Source of the DNA: Welwitschia mirabilis
Lineage: Eukaryota; Gnetophyta; Gnetopsida; Welwitschiales
Reading direction: 5' to 3'
Length of the DNA stretch: 64,000 bases
NCBI GenBank assembly: GCA_051453625.1
Contig: JBOZIK010000001.1
Coordinates: 143,278,883 to 143,342,882, forward strand
A model generated the notes under the pieces. That model saw only the letters and a program-made list of their open reading frames with translations, was not told where the DNA came from and did no database searches. The translations under genes and the position numbers were made by a program. Below, piece after piece: positions 47,814 to 60,400 of this stretch. Numbering within the stretch: position 1 is the first letter of the stretch; each line of letters starts with the position of its first letter.

Positions 47814-47913
47814 NNNNNNNNNNNNNNNNNNNNNNNNNNNNNNNNNNNNNNNNNNNNNNNNNNNNNNNNNNNNNNNNNNNNNNNNNNNNNNNNNNNNNNN
47901 NNNNNNNNNNNNN

Positions 47914-49990
47914 TCTTAAAGGAACTACTTTTTTATTTCTATAATTCCAATTCATTGTGAGTTCTTTGATGCTAAAAACTGATGTTCTATATCATTTTCC
48001 ACATAATATTTCTTAAAAATTTGATTTTTAAATTCCCCTCCATGATTGCTTCTAATTTATTTAATAGTGTATTCCTTCTCATTTTGAATTTTGTTATAGA
48101 TTTCAACATAACTTTTGAAAGTTTAGCCTTATTTCCTAGGAAGGTAATCCAAGAGAATCTGAAGAAGTCATCTAGTATTATTAAAAAGTATTATTTTCCT
48201 CTTATACTTTTGGTTTAAGTTGGATCCACTAAGTCTATATGAATGAGTTCAAGGGGTATTGTTGTAGAAACTAAGTTTTTTATTTTTAACTCTTATGGAA
48301 GGTTCTGACCTATTTTTCTTTTTGGGCACATCACATAATCCATTTTTATCAATATTTATCTTAGGAATTCCTTTCATAATTTTCTTTTTAATGATGGTTT
48401 TAAGATGATCATAGTTTACATGTACTAACCATTGGTGTCATAAATCTTGTTGGTTTACATGAGAAAAGTGACAAATCAAAGAAGGTTGATCAATACTATA
48501 AACATTGTCTATTCTATTTGCTATAAGAAGAATTTCATTTGTTATATCATCTCTAACTTTACATTTTTTATTACGAAAAATAACTTTATAAACTTTATCA
48601 CATATCTAACTAACACTAAGCAAATTACATTTAAGCTCATTCACATACAAAACTTCATTAATTTTAGGCATGTTACCTCCACTGATGCTTTTAATGCCTT
48701 TAATTTTATATTTTACATTATCATCAAAGGTTACTTTCCCACCATTAAAATCATCTAAGTGTTAAAATATTCATTTGTTACCTATCATATGTTGAGAATG
48801 GCTACTATCCAAATACCAGCAAGTTCCAGTTGATACCTTAAATGCTATTTGTATGAATAAGTTTTTCAAATTGTCAAACCTTATCCACTTAATCCTTTTA
48901 AACTATTATGATACATANNNNNNNNNNNNNNNNNNNNNNNNNNNNNNNNNNNNNNNNNNNNNNNNNNNNNNNNNNNNNNNNNNNNNNNNNNNNNNNNNNN
49001 NNNNNNNNNNNNNNNNNNNNNNNNNNNNNNNNNNNNNNNNNNNNNNNNNNNNNNNNNNNNNNNNNNNNNNNNNNNNNNNNNNNNNNNNNNNNNNNNNNNN
49101 NNNNNNNNNNNNNNNNNNNNNNNNNNNNNNNNNNNNNNNNNNNNNNNNNNNNNNNNNNNNNNNNNNNNNNNNNNNNNNNNNNNNNNNNNNNNNNNNNNNN
49201 NNNNNNNNNNNNNNNNNNNNNNNNNNNNNNNNNNNNNNNNNNNNNNNNNNNNNNNNNNNNNNNNNNNNNNNNNNNNNNNNNNNNNNNNNNNNNNNNNNNN
49301 NNNNNNNNNNNNNNNNNNNNNNNNNNNNNNNNNNNNNNNNNNNNNNNNNNNNNNNNNNNNNNNNNNNNNNNNNNNNNNNNNNNNNNNNNNNNNNNNNNNN
49401 NNNNNNNNNNNNNNNNNNNNNNNNNNNNNNNNNNNNNNNNNNNNNNNNNNNNNNNNNNNNNNNNNNNNNNNNNNNNNNNAACTATCTTTTTAAATTTGCA
49501 AAATAATTTTGAATGAACTACTTTTCGAAAAAAAATGATAGATAATTTTTAAAAGAAAATTATTATTTTTTCATCTTACCTTATCTGAATGAATGGCTAA
49601 TTTTAAGAAGATAAAACCAATACCTATCTTATTATGAACTAAATTTCCTATTCTAAGCATCTGTTCCAATTTTTACCTCTTGAATTGGCTTAGTGTTCTC
49701 TATTTGGATCATCTTGTATTTAGCCTTCAACACTTTCTTTTCCCTATTTAGAGCCTTTACTATTTTGTTAGTTCATTGATCTGATTTGCTACGCTTTCAC
49801 ATTCTAAGTATAGCTCTTAGCAAGTGTCCTCTAGATCTTTCTGTCCTTCCTTGATAATTTTTAAGTCATCTAGTTTAACTAAGCAGGGTCTATCTATCAA
49901 GGAAGGCACTATTGCTATGAAGGAGGATCTCCTATCTCCATCTGATTCTTAACTAGAGCTATTGTCTTCTTTCTCATCTACATTGTCCCA
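47914..49990 (-). pseudogene. Pol copy 1: spacer, GAG-pre-integrase and integrase start (older, degraded)
   Basis: This repeats the order of 46,100-47,813 with clear divergence. Pre-integrase words (D-Q-P-S-L-I-C-H-F-S-H-V-N) appear near 48,490. The integrase start has R-S-N-H-G-G-E-F-K-N near 48,040 and Q-F-L-A-S-K near 47,950, with more stops than copy 2. It breaks off at the 100-N gap within the integrase. A 562-N gap lies at 48,918-49,479. In a normal element this region occurs once. Confidence 0.8.
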
Positions 49991-49999
49991 ATTGATTTC

Positions 50000-50945
50000 T
50001 TAGATTTTTCCTAATTCTGTCTATTATTAGAACATTATTTTTCAACATGTCCATATTCTTTACAAGCATAACACTGAATCTCCTTTCCTTTTTCTTAATC
50101 TCTTCTTGGCGTAGATTGATCTCTTTTTGGCCTCTTGCTTGATTTGCCATCTCTTCTTATTCTGTGTAATAATATTTTAAACCTTCTTGCTAATAGTACA
50201 ACCTCATCCTCACTAAGATCTTCATTTAATCTTTTAAATTTGGAATCTTCCTACACACTTTTTAATGTAAGACTTTTCTTCTTATCTTTAGAGAACTTCA
50301 ACTCATAAGTATAAAGATTATCTTGTAGTTTATCCAAATCCATTTGATTGATGTCCTTACTTTCCTTGATGGTAGTGATATTTGGCTTAAAATACTTTAG
50401 AAGAGGTCTTAGAACTTTTCTTACCACTTTTGCTTCCTTTATCTTTTCTCATAGACTTGCCATTGAGTTCACTATCTCTGTCAATCTAGTAAAGAACTCC
50501 TATAGAGTTTCTTCCTCTTTCATGTGAATATCTTCAAACTTTGAGATGAGAATCTATAAATTTATCTAATTTATAGTGATGTCCCTTGATGAGCTATTTT
50601 AATAATATTTCGAGATTCTTTAGCATGTTTAACAATTATCTTAAATTTTCTTATACAAAATGCATAAAAAATAACATTAAGATCATGGGCATCTACAGTT
50701 GCTTTGGCCTTATCAATGAAGGTCCATTGGTCTTGAGTTTTCTCAACAATAATAGTAATATTATTAATATCAGGTTTGGCTATTATAGGCACATTATATC
50801 CATTATAGATAACCTCTTCTATGTCTACATTAATAGGACTAAGAAAAATTCTCATTTAGGTTTTCCAGTAAGCATAGTTTCTTCCATCAAATATAGGTGG
50901 TTTTCTAGTAGAGAGGACATTAGTAAGATTACTCATAGATAAGTT
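50000..50945 (-). pseudogene. gag of the SIRE-like element
   Basis: The minus-strand start near 50,937 reads M-S-N-L-T-N-V-L, then P-P-I-F-D-G-R-N-Y-A-Y-W-K, the hallmark opening of plant copia gag. A 94-codon frame (50,855-50,571) follows. Downstream comes K-I-K-E-A-K-V-V-R-K-V-L-R-P-L, then a zinc knuckle C-Y-A-C-K-E-Y-G-H-V-E-K at about 50,073-50,040 (C-x2-C-x4-H; the last cysteine is displaced by a stop). It starts just inside the primer-binding site, as expected for gag. Scattered stops make it a pseudogene. Confidence 0.85.
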
Positions 50946-50988
50946 TAAGGAGTTAAGATCTATTAGGGTCTATAATTAATTCAACCTT

Positions 50989-51000
50989 ACTCTGATACCA
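50989..51000 (-). other. Primer-binding site of the SIRE-like element
   Basis: Minus-strand TGGTATCAGAGT lies two bases after the LTR end (TTCA|TT|TGG). Eleven of twelve bases match the plant initiator tRNA-Met site. Confidence 0.88.
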
Positions 51001-51002
51001 AA

Positions 51003-52146
51003 TGAAGAATCTAGAACCCTAGAGGAGAAGGATGAATAGTTCTTATAATATAAAATTTACCCCTTAAAAGTTACACTAAAAATATTTATGAATTTAAATT
51101 AATAGCCTAACTATTATCAAATGAGATCATATGAATGAAATAGCATGAAAATAACTAAAATAAAAAATACCAAAGAAGAGCACTAAACACAATGATTAAT
51201 AATGGTTTGAGAAAACCCCTTACTTCACTTTTGGCTATTAACAGAAACCCTTAGCTAATCCAGATTCTTGTTGCTTTCTTTCCAAGTTTATAGGTCAACC
51301 TATAACCTTTACAAATAGACTTTCTGAGGTTAAGTCTCAAACTTTATAAAGTAAAGCTTTCAGTGGGAATAGTATGTCTAAAACTACTAGCTCCATTAGA
51401 TCTAAAGTACAATAATATTAGAGTATATTGTCTAAAAGGGTGTTCACAAATACAAGTTCATACAATGTAGTCACTTGACCAATGAATATCAATAGTACAA
51501 AAGTGTTCTTTCACTTTTTATTCAATCAATATCTCATTTAATATTTTGATTCATTTATCTTAAATAGAAGATAGATTTTTTAGGGTTTTTAAATGAATAT
51601 GATACTACAATAATTAAAAATAAGGAGATAACGGATAGGAAAATAAACTAAAACGTTCCATTTCCACTATGACTGATTGACCCCTTAAGCCATCTATTTC
51701 ATCCTACTGATTACCATCACTAAAATTAGTTAACTTCATATTCTTCCAGTTAACTTGATTTCCTTATATCTTATAGTCTAGATGACTCCATTAAAAGCTA
51801 GTCAACTGCTTTAAGTCTAGGTCTAGTCAATCCCATTTTAGTCTAGTCACCCCTTTATTAATTTGATATGAAAAATATTTTTAGCATAGATCTAGTCAAC
51901 TTCTCTAAGATCTTGTTAACTTCTTTAATAAATTAATCAGACTATTTTTAGTATAGGTCTAGTCGATCCCTTTGTGATCTGGTTAATCTCTTAATAACTT
52001 GATCAGACTTTAGTTTTTTATGAAGCTAGTAAAAGATGTTGTATTACTTTTAACCTGTAAGAATTTTAGTTTTCTAAAATTTTTGCAACATATTACACTA
52101 CTTTAGATTTATTACTTTGACATCAACTTGATAATATAACCTAATA
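51003..52146 (-). repeat. 5' LTR of the SIRE-like element
   Basis: 1144 bp, plus-strand start TGAAGAATCTAGAACCCT. The outer end is decayed to CTAATA where the partner reads CTTAACA. It aligns with 40,191-41,312 over its full length with moderate divergence. Confidence 0.9.
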
Positions 52147-53000
52147 GATGATATGCTAATTATAGAAAAGTAAAATGAAGAAATTAGAAAGCTAAAGGAA
52201 CTATTACTTAAGATAGAAAGAATGAAAATTTATGAATATCTTAAGAGTAATACATCAATAAAGTTCTTGAGAAGCTTCAAATGTAAGATTCAAAGCCTAT
52301 AAGTATCCCAGTGATATGCATTTTATATTATCTTCTTAGTTGTCTCCTAATACTGATGAAGAGAAGTACATATCTTGAATACCCTACTCTAGTATTATTC
52401 AAAGTTTTATGTATGTAATGATTAGAACAAGACTAGATAGTTCACATATTGTGGGCTTTATTAGTGGATCTATTAAGAATCTTAATAAAATACATTGGAA
52501 ATTAGTGCAGTGAATTCTCAAGTATCTAAAGGAAACTTTAGAATACACATTTATTATAACAAAGATAAGAAGATGATTATAGATTACTACAATTTATATT
52601 TCTTTAGTAATTTAGGTAAGAGAAAGTTCACATTAGGTCAATTATTCATAATAGTAGAAGAACCTATTCCATGGAGTCACAATTTGTGATGGCTTTTTCA
52701 ATCATGAAAGCAAAATGTGTTATTTCTTTAATAGCTTATAAGGAATGGATCGAGCTAAAGAATCTCATGAAAGACTTGGAACATTGCCAAATAAATGTAT
52801 CACATTTTAGAAATAATTAAATTACTACATTCTTAGCACATAGTCCAGCATTTCATGAGAGATTTAAACACATCTAGGTGAAACATCTTTTTATTTAATA
52901 ACAGATAGAGAAAGGATGTGTTAATCTTAAAAAGGTTCTTATTTCAAAAAATCCAATGGACATATTAATAAATCTATTTTAAGTAGAGGAATTAAGGAGG
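52147..53000 (+). pseudogene. C-terminal RT and RNase H of the Tork/Tnt1-like host (resumed)
   Basis: It opens with D-D-M-L-I-I, completing the Y-V-D-D-M motif cut at 40,190. RNase H follows: Y-Y-N-K-D-K-K-M-I-I-D-Y-Y near 52,555, then G-K-R-K-F-T-L-G-Q-L-F-I and P-I-P-W-S near 52,615-52,680, then F-H-E-R-F-K-H-I near 52,855 and N-P-M-D-I-L near 52,950. These match the copia RNase H pattern G-K-R-K-S-T-x-G-x-x-F, H-E-R-x-K-H-I-D-V and N-P-A-D-(I/M)-L-T-K. Stops are frequent. Confidence 0.85.
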
Positions 53001-53100
53001 TGTTTAAACTTATTACGACTCTACTAAAGATACCTAAATAGATAAGGATCAGGGATTTAATGTTAAAGATGTATAAGTAAATTCTTCTGAATGTGGAGGT

Positions 53101-53560
53101 TGTTGGAATGTGAGCCAAACTTAGGCTCTTTAGTATTAGTATGTAATCCAAAATTAGACTCTTTATTATTAGAAAATGAGTTAATATTAACATGTAAACT
53201 ATAATTAATTACTTCTAAGATAAATGTATCCAACATAAGCATGAAATTAAATACTAATAAATGAAAAGAGTTTTCTAAGTTTAACCCTAATCTTAGGCCT
53301 CTATAAGAGGTACTTGGGAGGCTTACTATGTAGTGTGAGCATTGTGGCTTATGTTGTAAGGGTTATGTAAGAAGAAGAGTATCTAGCAAGAAGCTAGGAT
53401 TACTAATACTATATCATGTATCTTTGTTGTATTCTTCTTAATTATTAATCTTCCTCTAGCTATAACAATGGAGAACTCCCTTCCCTATGAGTGTAGGAAT
53501 CTTGGCAAAGCATAGTTAACTTTGATATACTAACTCTATTACTTTCCTTGTTATAGTTTA
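53101..53560 (+). repeat. 3' LTR of the Tork/Tnt1-like host element
   Basis: The purine tract ATGTGGAGGT (ending 53,100) is followed by TGTTGGAATGTGAGCC, the usual start of plant copia LTRs of this type. The right end is estimated from a change in sequence character near 53.55 kb, as no second LTR was found upstream of the host gag to confirm it. Confidence 0.6.
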
Positions 53561-54585
53561 TTTTTGTCATTTATTTTTATTCCACTCTAATGGTTTTAAA
53601 GTTTTTCACTTTGAAACTATGAGCATTTTTGTATTATTTAAGAAAATTCAAACTACATTTTTCATTAAAATGATAACCACACATATCACATCATAAGTAA
53701 TATCCTCATAGATATGATTAATACCTTTGTCTGACATAAGGCCTCTAGCTTGATTTTAGCTACAATTCTCATTGAAAACATGGAAAGGTTCTTATCCAAG
53801 ATGTAATAAATTCACCTCCAATAATGAGATAATTTGCATAAAACACTTCATGCAAGCCTTTAGTACACTTATCCTAGATTTACGATTGGGACCTTCCTCA
53901 TTCTCTACAAGATCTATGTGACTCTCCACTTTACTCATGATGAATATGATGTACTAGTTAACATGGATGGGACTATGGATTTTCAAATAATGTCTTTGAG
54001 GCTATATAGAGAGAAATCTTCATCATTAACTTATTACATAATTATGGATTTTCAAATAATGTCATCTTCAAAAGCACATCTTAGGACACCATCATTACAA
54101 TAGAAGCATCACAATGGAATGAGAAGATATCTTTGATAAATGCTTTAACAACATTCTTAATTTTATCCTTACCAAATGTGAAGGAATGAATTGACTACTA
54201 GTATCATACATCCATATTATATTATCTTTGTTTTCTTTTGTAATAATTAACATTCTCTAAAATTAAGGTGTCCATTCCATGTTACCAAATTATGGAAAGT
54301 GTTAAACCATAAATAGTAATTTGATATTACACTTAAAGGCATCTAATATATCTTAAGTGTAACATCTAAAATCTTTTAAGAAGACTATAAAGATAATGCA
54401 ACTAAAAAAAATGTAACTAAACATACATAATCATAAGAAAAGATAAAGTATTTCAAAGTAATAAAAGGACTTTAAAAATCCTTTACTACAAAATCTTCCA
54501 ATGGTATAAATCCCCTCTTATACTCTTTAATCTATCCATTGTTTAGGCTATGCAAGGCCTAGCATAAAGGTTTGAACATAAAATA
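53561..54585. other. Unassigned AT-rich DNA
   Basis: No gene recognised. The phrase ATGGATTTTCAAATAATGTC occurs twice, near 53,974 and 54,044, a 70-bp-spaced direct repeat. Confidence 0.5.
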
Positions 54586-57500
54586 TATGTTTTGGAATAA
54601 TAAAATTCTAAGGAGCTACTCACAAAACCATGTAAGATCCACCTAATGAGTGCTCTAATAACTAGAGAAGACATTTAGTCATTAACAAAATTTTCATCAC
54701 ATGAGTGTGGATCTAAAAATTAATAATTTATAAAATAAGAGCATTGAATCTTAAATTTAAAAAAACTAGAACTATTGATTTTGTAGAGAATATAATTGAA
54801 TTATCATTACGTGAAGGATAGAGGATCTAAAACACTTACAAAGGAATAAATAGTTCTTGAACTATTTGGTAGAACTCTATGAAGAATATGAGTCTAGTTT
54901 CAATGAAATCCTTTAAAAAAATATGAAAACTTAACCTCTAAGCATTTTGAGCCATAGATCAATTAATGAAACAATGCTAAAAAATATCTTTATTATAGCA
55001 AAAAGGATAGATAATAGCTATCAATCTTAGATGAAGAAGCCTTCTACTCATAGGTGAACTTTTATGAAGGAGATACTACAAAGTATTATTATACTAATAA
55101 GGTAGATAACTTTATAATTCTTTAAGCTCTTGGTATTCATGGACTCATTAAGTCTAAGGTACACCCTCAATAAGCATATGATAGGATCTTTTTGACTTTA
55201 TAAGAATAAAAGAGACTATTATCTTTCCACTTTACTAAGTTTAAAGGTAAAACATAATTATCATAAACATGAACTATTTTAGAAATCTAAGAAATGAAGC
55301 TTATAAAAAAATAAATAAATAAAGCATTATAGCATTTAAGCGCTCATAAAGCTACTAAAGATTACTTGCGAAATACATTGATTATTAAAGTAAACACATA
55401 AAAGATAGACCATGTTTCTATTAGAATAATTGGCTATTAATTAAGATTATAAAGGAGCAATTAAAGTTTCACTTAATGGTAATCACCATGGAACTACATC
55501 TTACAATACAAAAGAAGGATGGGGATAAAAAATTATAAATGATCATCTTATAAATCATTTTCTATTTAATCCAAACTCTTTTTGGAATAATGGATCCTTG
55601 AATCTTAACATTGATTATAGACATAAACTAGTTAATAAGATGGATATATTTCTATCTTGGTACACTCTTTGGATAAGTAGTCTTTAATTCTTTAAAAAAT
55701 GATTTATAACATCATCCTATGAAGTAAAAATAATGATTTAATCACTTAGGACAAAGAGAGATAACTTGTAGAAAGTAATAAAGATTGTAAAACATCTTCT
55801 TTCTTAGGTAAGCAAGAAATCCCCCATGTAACTTTGTAAAACCATTTTCTATCATTATTACCTAATCATATAAAATTCTAAAGTAAATTTTCAATTTACT
55901 TATAACTTGATATAGTAAGATCTTAATAGGAGAAATAATATACATGAGCAGTGAATAAAATACTGCTATACACAAAGTGTTTTTAAGTCCTTATGAGCCT
56001 TTTAGATTTTTATTTATCTATTTTATAATATAGTTTATTAATAATAAAGTTATATAGCTACTTATAAATCTCTTCAAAATAAAAGGGAATTACAAGAATT
56101 TTAATCAACTCATCATCTTAAACAATTTTTCATGGTTTAGAAACAAATCATCCATAATCTTTGAAAAGAATATATACTGAATACTTTTAAAATTTATCTT
56201 AAAATCAGAGAGAATAATAAATACCAATCCTAGAAAGAAATTGATTAGTTTCATTTTGAAAATTCCAATTAAAATGAAACTATCTATAAAGTAAATGCTA
56301 GTAAGCTAGTTTATATTTTTATTAATAGAAATACTACCAATAAGATTGTACTTCTAATACTTTTAAATAGCATGACATAAAAAATCTGCTATAAACTACT
56401 AAATGATCAAGTCCTATATATTTGTATAAAAAGGCATGGAAATAACACTTCTAGAAGGGTATTATAAGAAAAATGCAATGTAACCCACCTTGGTAATAAA
56501 ATCCAAGTGTAGGGATGGATCTTATTAAGATTGTGTTGATTTAGTCCTATTTAATGAATACATCACACAAATGTATACAAATAATTTTTATTTTCAACCC
56601 CCAAAATATCTGGTTGAACCCTCTAAATTCAGTTCACTTCTATGTGTTTACTTTAGGTGCAGTCGAAGCCTTAGAAGTTCAGTTGAACCCTCAAGAGGGT
56701 ATTAAATTTTTAATTTTTAATTAGTGATTGCTAAAAACATCTAAACCTTAAAAAGATGTCTTCAACCTAGATGTCTATACATCAAAAAGATGTCTACCTT
56801 GCATTCTTCATTGAAAATTTTGACTTAAAAATAAGAATAAACTAAAATACATTGACCTTTAAATAAATCCATCCCATTTGTCTCATCTTGAATTAAACAT
56901 CAAAATATTTTTTTTAGAGTTGTAAAGAGCCAAAGGACATACTTGCTTTATAGATATTTTAATAAGAAAGGTTGAACTAATACCTTTTTAGTGACAACAT
57001 GAGCATTTGCGTACTTGAGAAAATAGTTTATCATATGAATGAAAATGTTTACAAATCCTAGCTTTTTCATATAAGTTAAGATAACCTTTCATTTACTATT
57101 AGCATAAGGTTTCATAATCGGGTTTAAGAAAGGCAATATCTTAAATAGTACCCTTAACCCATGCTAAACTTTCTTAAATAAATAGAACCTTATTATGACT
57201 ATATCTACTTTTAACAAAACTACTCTTCTTAATACAAATAATATCAGATATGATAGTCTTCAACCTCTTAGTTAAAGACTTAACTAAAATTTTGTAATAG
57301 AAATTAGGTAAAGTAATTAGTCTCTAATTGAAAATGGAATGTAAATCAAGTAATTTTAGCAAAATACAAATGATACATTGATTAAGCCTTAGACCTATAC
57401 TACCTTTATGTGAGGCTTTTTAAACTACCTTTAATTAGTACTTCCAATGATATCCCAATGTCATTTATGAAATGCTATAAAAAACCATCAACTCTTAGAG

Positions 57501-57790
57501 CATTATCATTAGAAATGTTAAAGGAAGCTGCTTTTAACTCATCCTCCATAATACCTTTCTCCAAAATTTAACAATATCATTCTAAAACTTTATGTAAAAT
57601 AAAGTTAACATTCTGCTCCAAGAGATGTTGATCACAACCATATAATTTAAAGACCTTATAAAACTTCTATTAAAAACATAGCATCTCACTTAAGAAACTT
57701 AAAAAATTCATTACTATGAATGTTAAGCCAAGGAATTCTACTCTTGATAGTAGTACTCTTACAAAATACATTTCCCAAGAAATCCAAGAA
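54586..57790 (-). mobile_element. Degraded L1-clade LINE (reverse transcriptase and 3' region)
   Basis: On the minus strand the order is that of plant L1-like LINE ORF2. K-S-R-I-P-W-L near 57,740 matches K-x-R-x-x-W-L-x-x-G-D. S-N-D-N-A-L-R-V-D-G-F near 57,500 matches the D-K-A-P-G-P-D-G-F RT entry. Then come a decayed R-P-I-S-L-x-N-x-x-Y-K-I block, K-Q-V-C-P-L-A-L near 56,920 (R-Q-G-D-P-L-S-P), and Y-F-I-D-S-F-I-L with L-S-D-F-K-I-N-F near 56,290-56,200 (the Y-A-D-D-x-x-(I/L) and G-L-K-(I/V)-N-x-x-K-S motifs). Both catalytic aspartates of Y-A-D-D are affected. A non-LINE block interrupts it at about 56,430-56,900. The 3' part recurs at 9.06-9.96 kb. Confidence 0.75.
56430..56900. other. Block interrupting the LINE reverse transcriptase
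   Basis: RT homology stops near 56,900 and resumes near 56,420. The intervening DNA has GTTGAACCCTC repeated (near 56,612 and 56,682) and AAAAAGATGTCT repeated (near 56,740 and 56,783). It may be an inserted fragment of another transposon; no ends or target duplication were identified. Confidence 0.4.
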
Positions 57791-60400
57791 TTTAAGTCAT
57801 TTTGCATCTATGAGAATCGATTATGGAGATGATTATTAAAAGACTCTTATTCTATGTTAGCAAAAACTAAGGATATACACAATTAACATATTTGAATACA
57901 TTTCTTTTGCTTTGGAAGTCTTTTGTTTACCAACATGCTTAGAATGATCTTGGACAATAATTTAAAGCATAAGTTCAAAAGATAAAAATTAATTTTATTT
58001 AATTAAGAATTATATGCATTTATGTGTAATATAAAGAGAGAAGAACGTTTTTACTTGGCTAAATATCTAAAGTTAGACTACAAACAAATGGCATAAAGAT
58101 CTAACAATGACCAATCTTTATAAACTCCAATAAAAGCATTTTGATTCCAAATAGAGATACAAGAAAACTAAAATCTATCAAGATGTCAAAGAATATGATT
58201 ATAACAAACTCTTTGAGAGGAAGACTAATATTGTTGAAGGAAATCAGTGAAGCAAAATTTCTCTTTAAAGATTGGGAACTTTTTTTAAGGAATTCATATA
58301 AAAAGATTTTTCAAACTCATTAAATAAATCCTCTATCATATTCAAATCTTCATGAAGAATCCTAGGAACATTTAGAAGAGAGAAAATTGACTCTAACCAC
58401 AAGGTAGATCTTTTAGAAGCTTTATGTGGATCAGAAATAGAAAATCTTCCAATGGTAAAAACAAAGAATTCTACTTCATTTGTTCTCAGAAGTAAACATT
58501 TTGGACTACTTTAAAATGCTAACATGGGGGAAGAATGATTGGAGAGAGATGTCTATTATAATAATATTTTGTAATAAATAAAACATAATTTTTAATAGAT
58601 AACTTCTTAACAAAATATGTTATAACACATCTATAAAGAAATTGTTCCTAAATTACACTTTTTTGAAAGGTTGAACCAATTATGAAGACTAAACTTAATG
58701 GGAAACCATTGGAAAGCCATCTTTAAGCTTTTCTAAAATAACTAGGCATAGCCTAAAATTTAGTTTCTCTTTTATCCTTCCTTTTCAAGGTTCTCTTGAT
58801 TAGGATTTGGACCAAATATGGTAAATCTCTTTTCCATAATAGTTTTCGCTTTTTTTCCCACTTTAAAATTACTTTGTGAAGAGTTTACACAATGGATTCT
58901 ATAGCTTCATCAAGCCATTATGGAAGAAAAACCCCCTCCTCCACCAAACACTGCCCTCTCTTCTCCCAACAACNNNNNNNNNNTTTCTTCTTTCTTTTTT
59001 TTTTTTTTGTTTTCTTTTCCTTTCCCCCCCTTCCCTAATACCTTTCTCCCTTCCCTCCTTTCTTTCTTTCTTTCTTTAAGAACTTTTCAGGAAATCAATC
59101 TTGATCTGCTTTTTCTTGTTACTCCTATCTAGATTTATAGACCTAAGAAAATCCTTACTTCAATGTTGATGGACTTTTTTTTAATTATCTAGAAGATTAG
59201 AATTAATAAAAGTTACCTAAATGAAAAATTCAATATTTATAATGTAATGGATAACTTCTGCAATCTTATCTTTGTGTAGATCCTAAGCTAGCATGAGAGA
59301 ATTAAAGTGTAAATGGTTGGCCTAGGAAATAGGTCACCCTACTAGATGAAATCCCCTACTTGGATACATTAAGTTTCTTTAGGGTACTGGCCCCCTACTT
59401 AGCCTCTTGTTATGAAGGAGGGGAACAGGGGTTGAAAGAGGTATGTTGGAAGGGGGTTATGGCCATGGCTACATGCCAATGCTAGCTTGTGGTTCTTTAC
59501 CATAAAATTAATACATCAGTGAATGGAGTGCCCCATAGTTCTAGTAAAGAAATTATGGTCTAGACTAGTTCCGCTCACCTTGTTCTTAGGCTTTTCCTTA
59601 GGGGATCTTTCTACTAGTTAGCCTTCACCTTAGAGATAAGGGGTTGATCCTAATCAAGCCATCCCTACAAGATACACCACTGAAGTGCTCCATCTCCACT
59701 CTAGAACTTAATCTCACTCATGGTTACACTCTTACACCTAGCATTCTATGAGTGTTGGAAGATTGCCCAAGGAAGCTAAACACATATGCCTATACTCCCA
59801 ACTCCAAGCCACCATGAATCCATCATTGACACTTGTGCTTGTGAATGTGATCAGCTAGGTGCTCAACATTATTGAGTCCTTGATGGTTCAATTTAAGTGC
59901 TTAGTAAAGCATCTCATCCATAAGCATTCGTCACTAAGCATCTCATCCATAAGCATTCATTTGGTTTGCATATCACTTATCTGCCATTTCCTGCAAGAAT
60001 GACATCTTAGAATGGTAATGCCTTGGCCCTAAATTGAATTTGGTTTGCATAACTCTTGTGTACCCTGGTTTGCTCTTAGCCTTCTCATGCCTCCTCTAAT
60101 ACGAATCATAACACCTTAGTATGGTAATGCCTTGGCCTTAGACCATACTAGATTTCTTCTTATTTTGGTAAACAACCTATTGTGTGACCATGGATATTGT
60201 GGAACCATTTTATCTATTTGTTATTTAACTCTAAAAACTAGCAATAAGGCAGTAGTCTAACTTGACCACAACTTAATTAGAATACTTAACGGAGCATTCC
60301 TTACATAATTAAATTAGCTTTAAAATTACAACATCAGTCAATAAAAGAAGTAATCTGCTTAAAGCAAATAACGTCATAATTGACTTGAGAAAGAAATGAA
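57791..60400. other. Flank of the gene region: unassigned DNA, pyrimidine tract, small repeats
   Basis: 57.8-58.6 kb may hold decayed LINE endonuclease sequence but shows no clear motif. A 10-N gap is at 58,974-58,983, followed by a T/C-rich tract to about 59,080 that includes (TTTC)n. From about 59.3 kb the sequence is less AT-rich. CTAAGCATCTCATCCATAAGC-type words occur twice near 59,902-59,965, and TGGTAATGCCTTGGCC twice near 60,015 and 60,123. No protein-coding gene is recognised. Confidence 0.5.
58984..59080. repeat. Pyrimidine-rich low-complexity tract with (TTTC)n
   Basis: About 97 bases are almost entirely T and C on the plus strand and end in CTTTCTTTCTTTCTTTC. The adjacent 10-N gap fits an assembly problem in low-complexity DNA. 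Confidence 0.85.

Larger units (their letters stand above)
40191..52146 (-). mobile_element. 12-kb SIRE-like Ty1/copia element nested in the Tork/Tnt1-like host
   Basis: LTRs at 40,191-41,312 (1122 bp) and 51,003-52,146 (1144 bp) align throughout. The outer flanks are a perfect 5-bp duplication, GATGA, at 40,186-40,190 and 52,147-52,151. Removing the insertion restores the host RT frame across the Y-V-D-D-M-L-I site. The primer site TGGTATCAGAGT (minus strand, 51,000-50,989) adjoins the right LTR and the purine tract AAAAGGAAAGAG (minus strand, 41,324-41,313) adjoins the left, so the element runs on the minus strand. Gag, integrase, RT and RNase H follow in copia order, with a 3-kb tail after RNase H as in the SIRE/Maximus lineage. 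The integrase region is present twice. Confidence 0.92.

Noticed and set aside
46876-48758. Plus-strand frames at 46,876-47,070 and 48,447-48,758 with similar wording
   Set aside because: They are the antisense of the two duplicated pre-integrase regions, which explains why they resemble each other.
58876-59132. Two open frames rich in phenylalanine, serine and proline
   Set aside because: They run through the pyrimidine tract and a 10-N gap and reflect low complexity.
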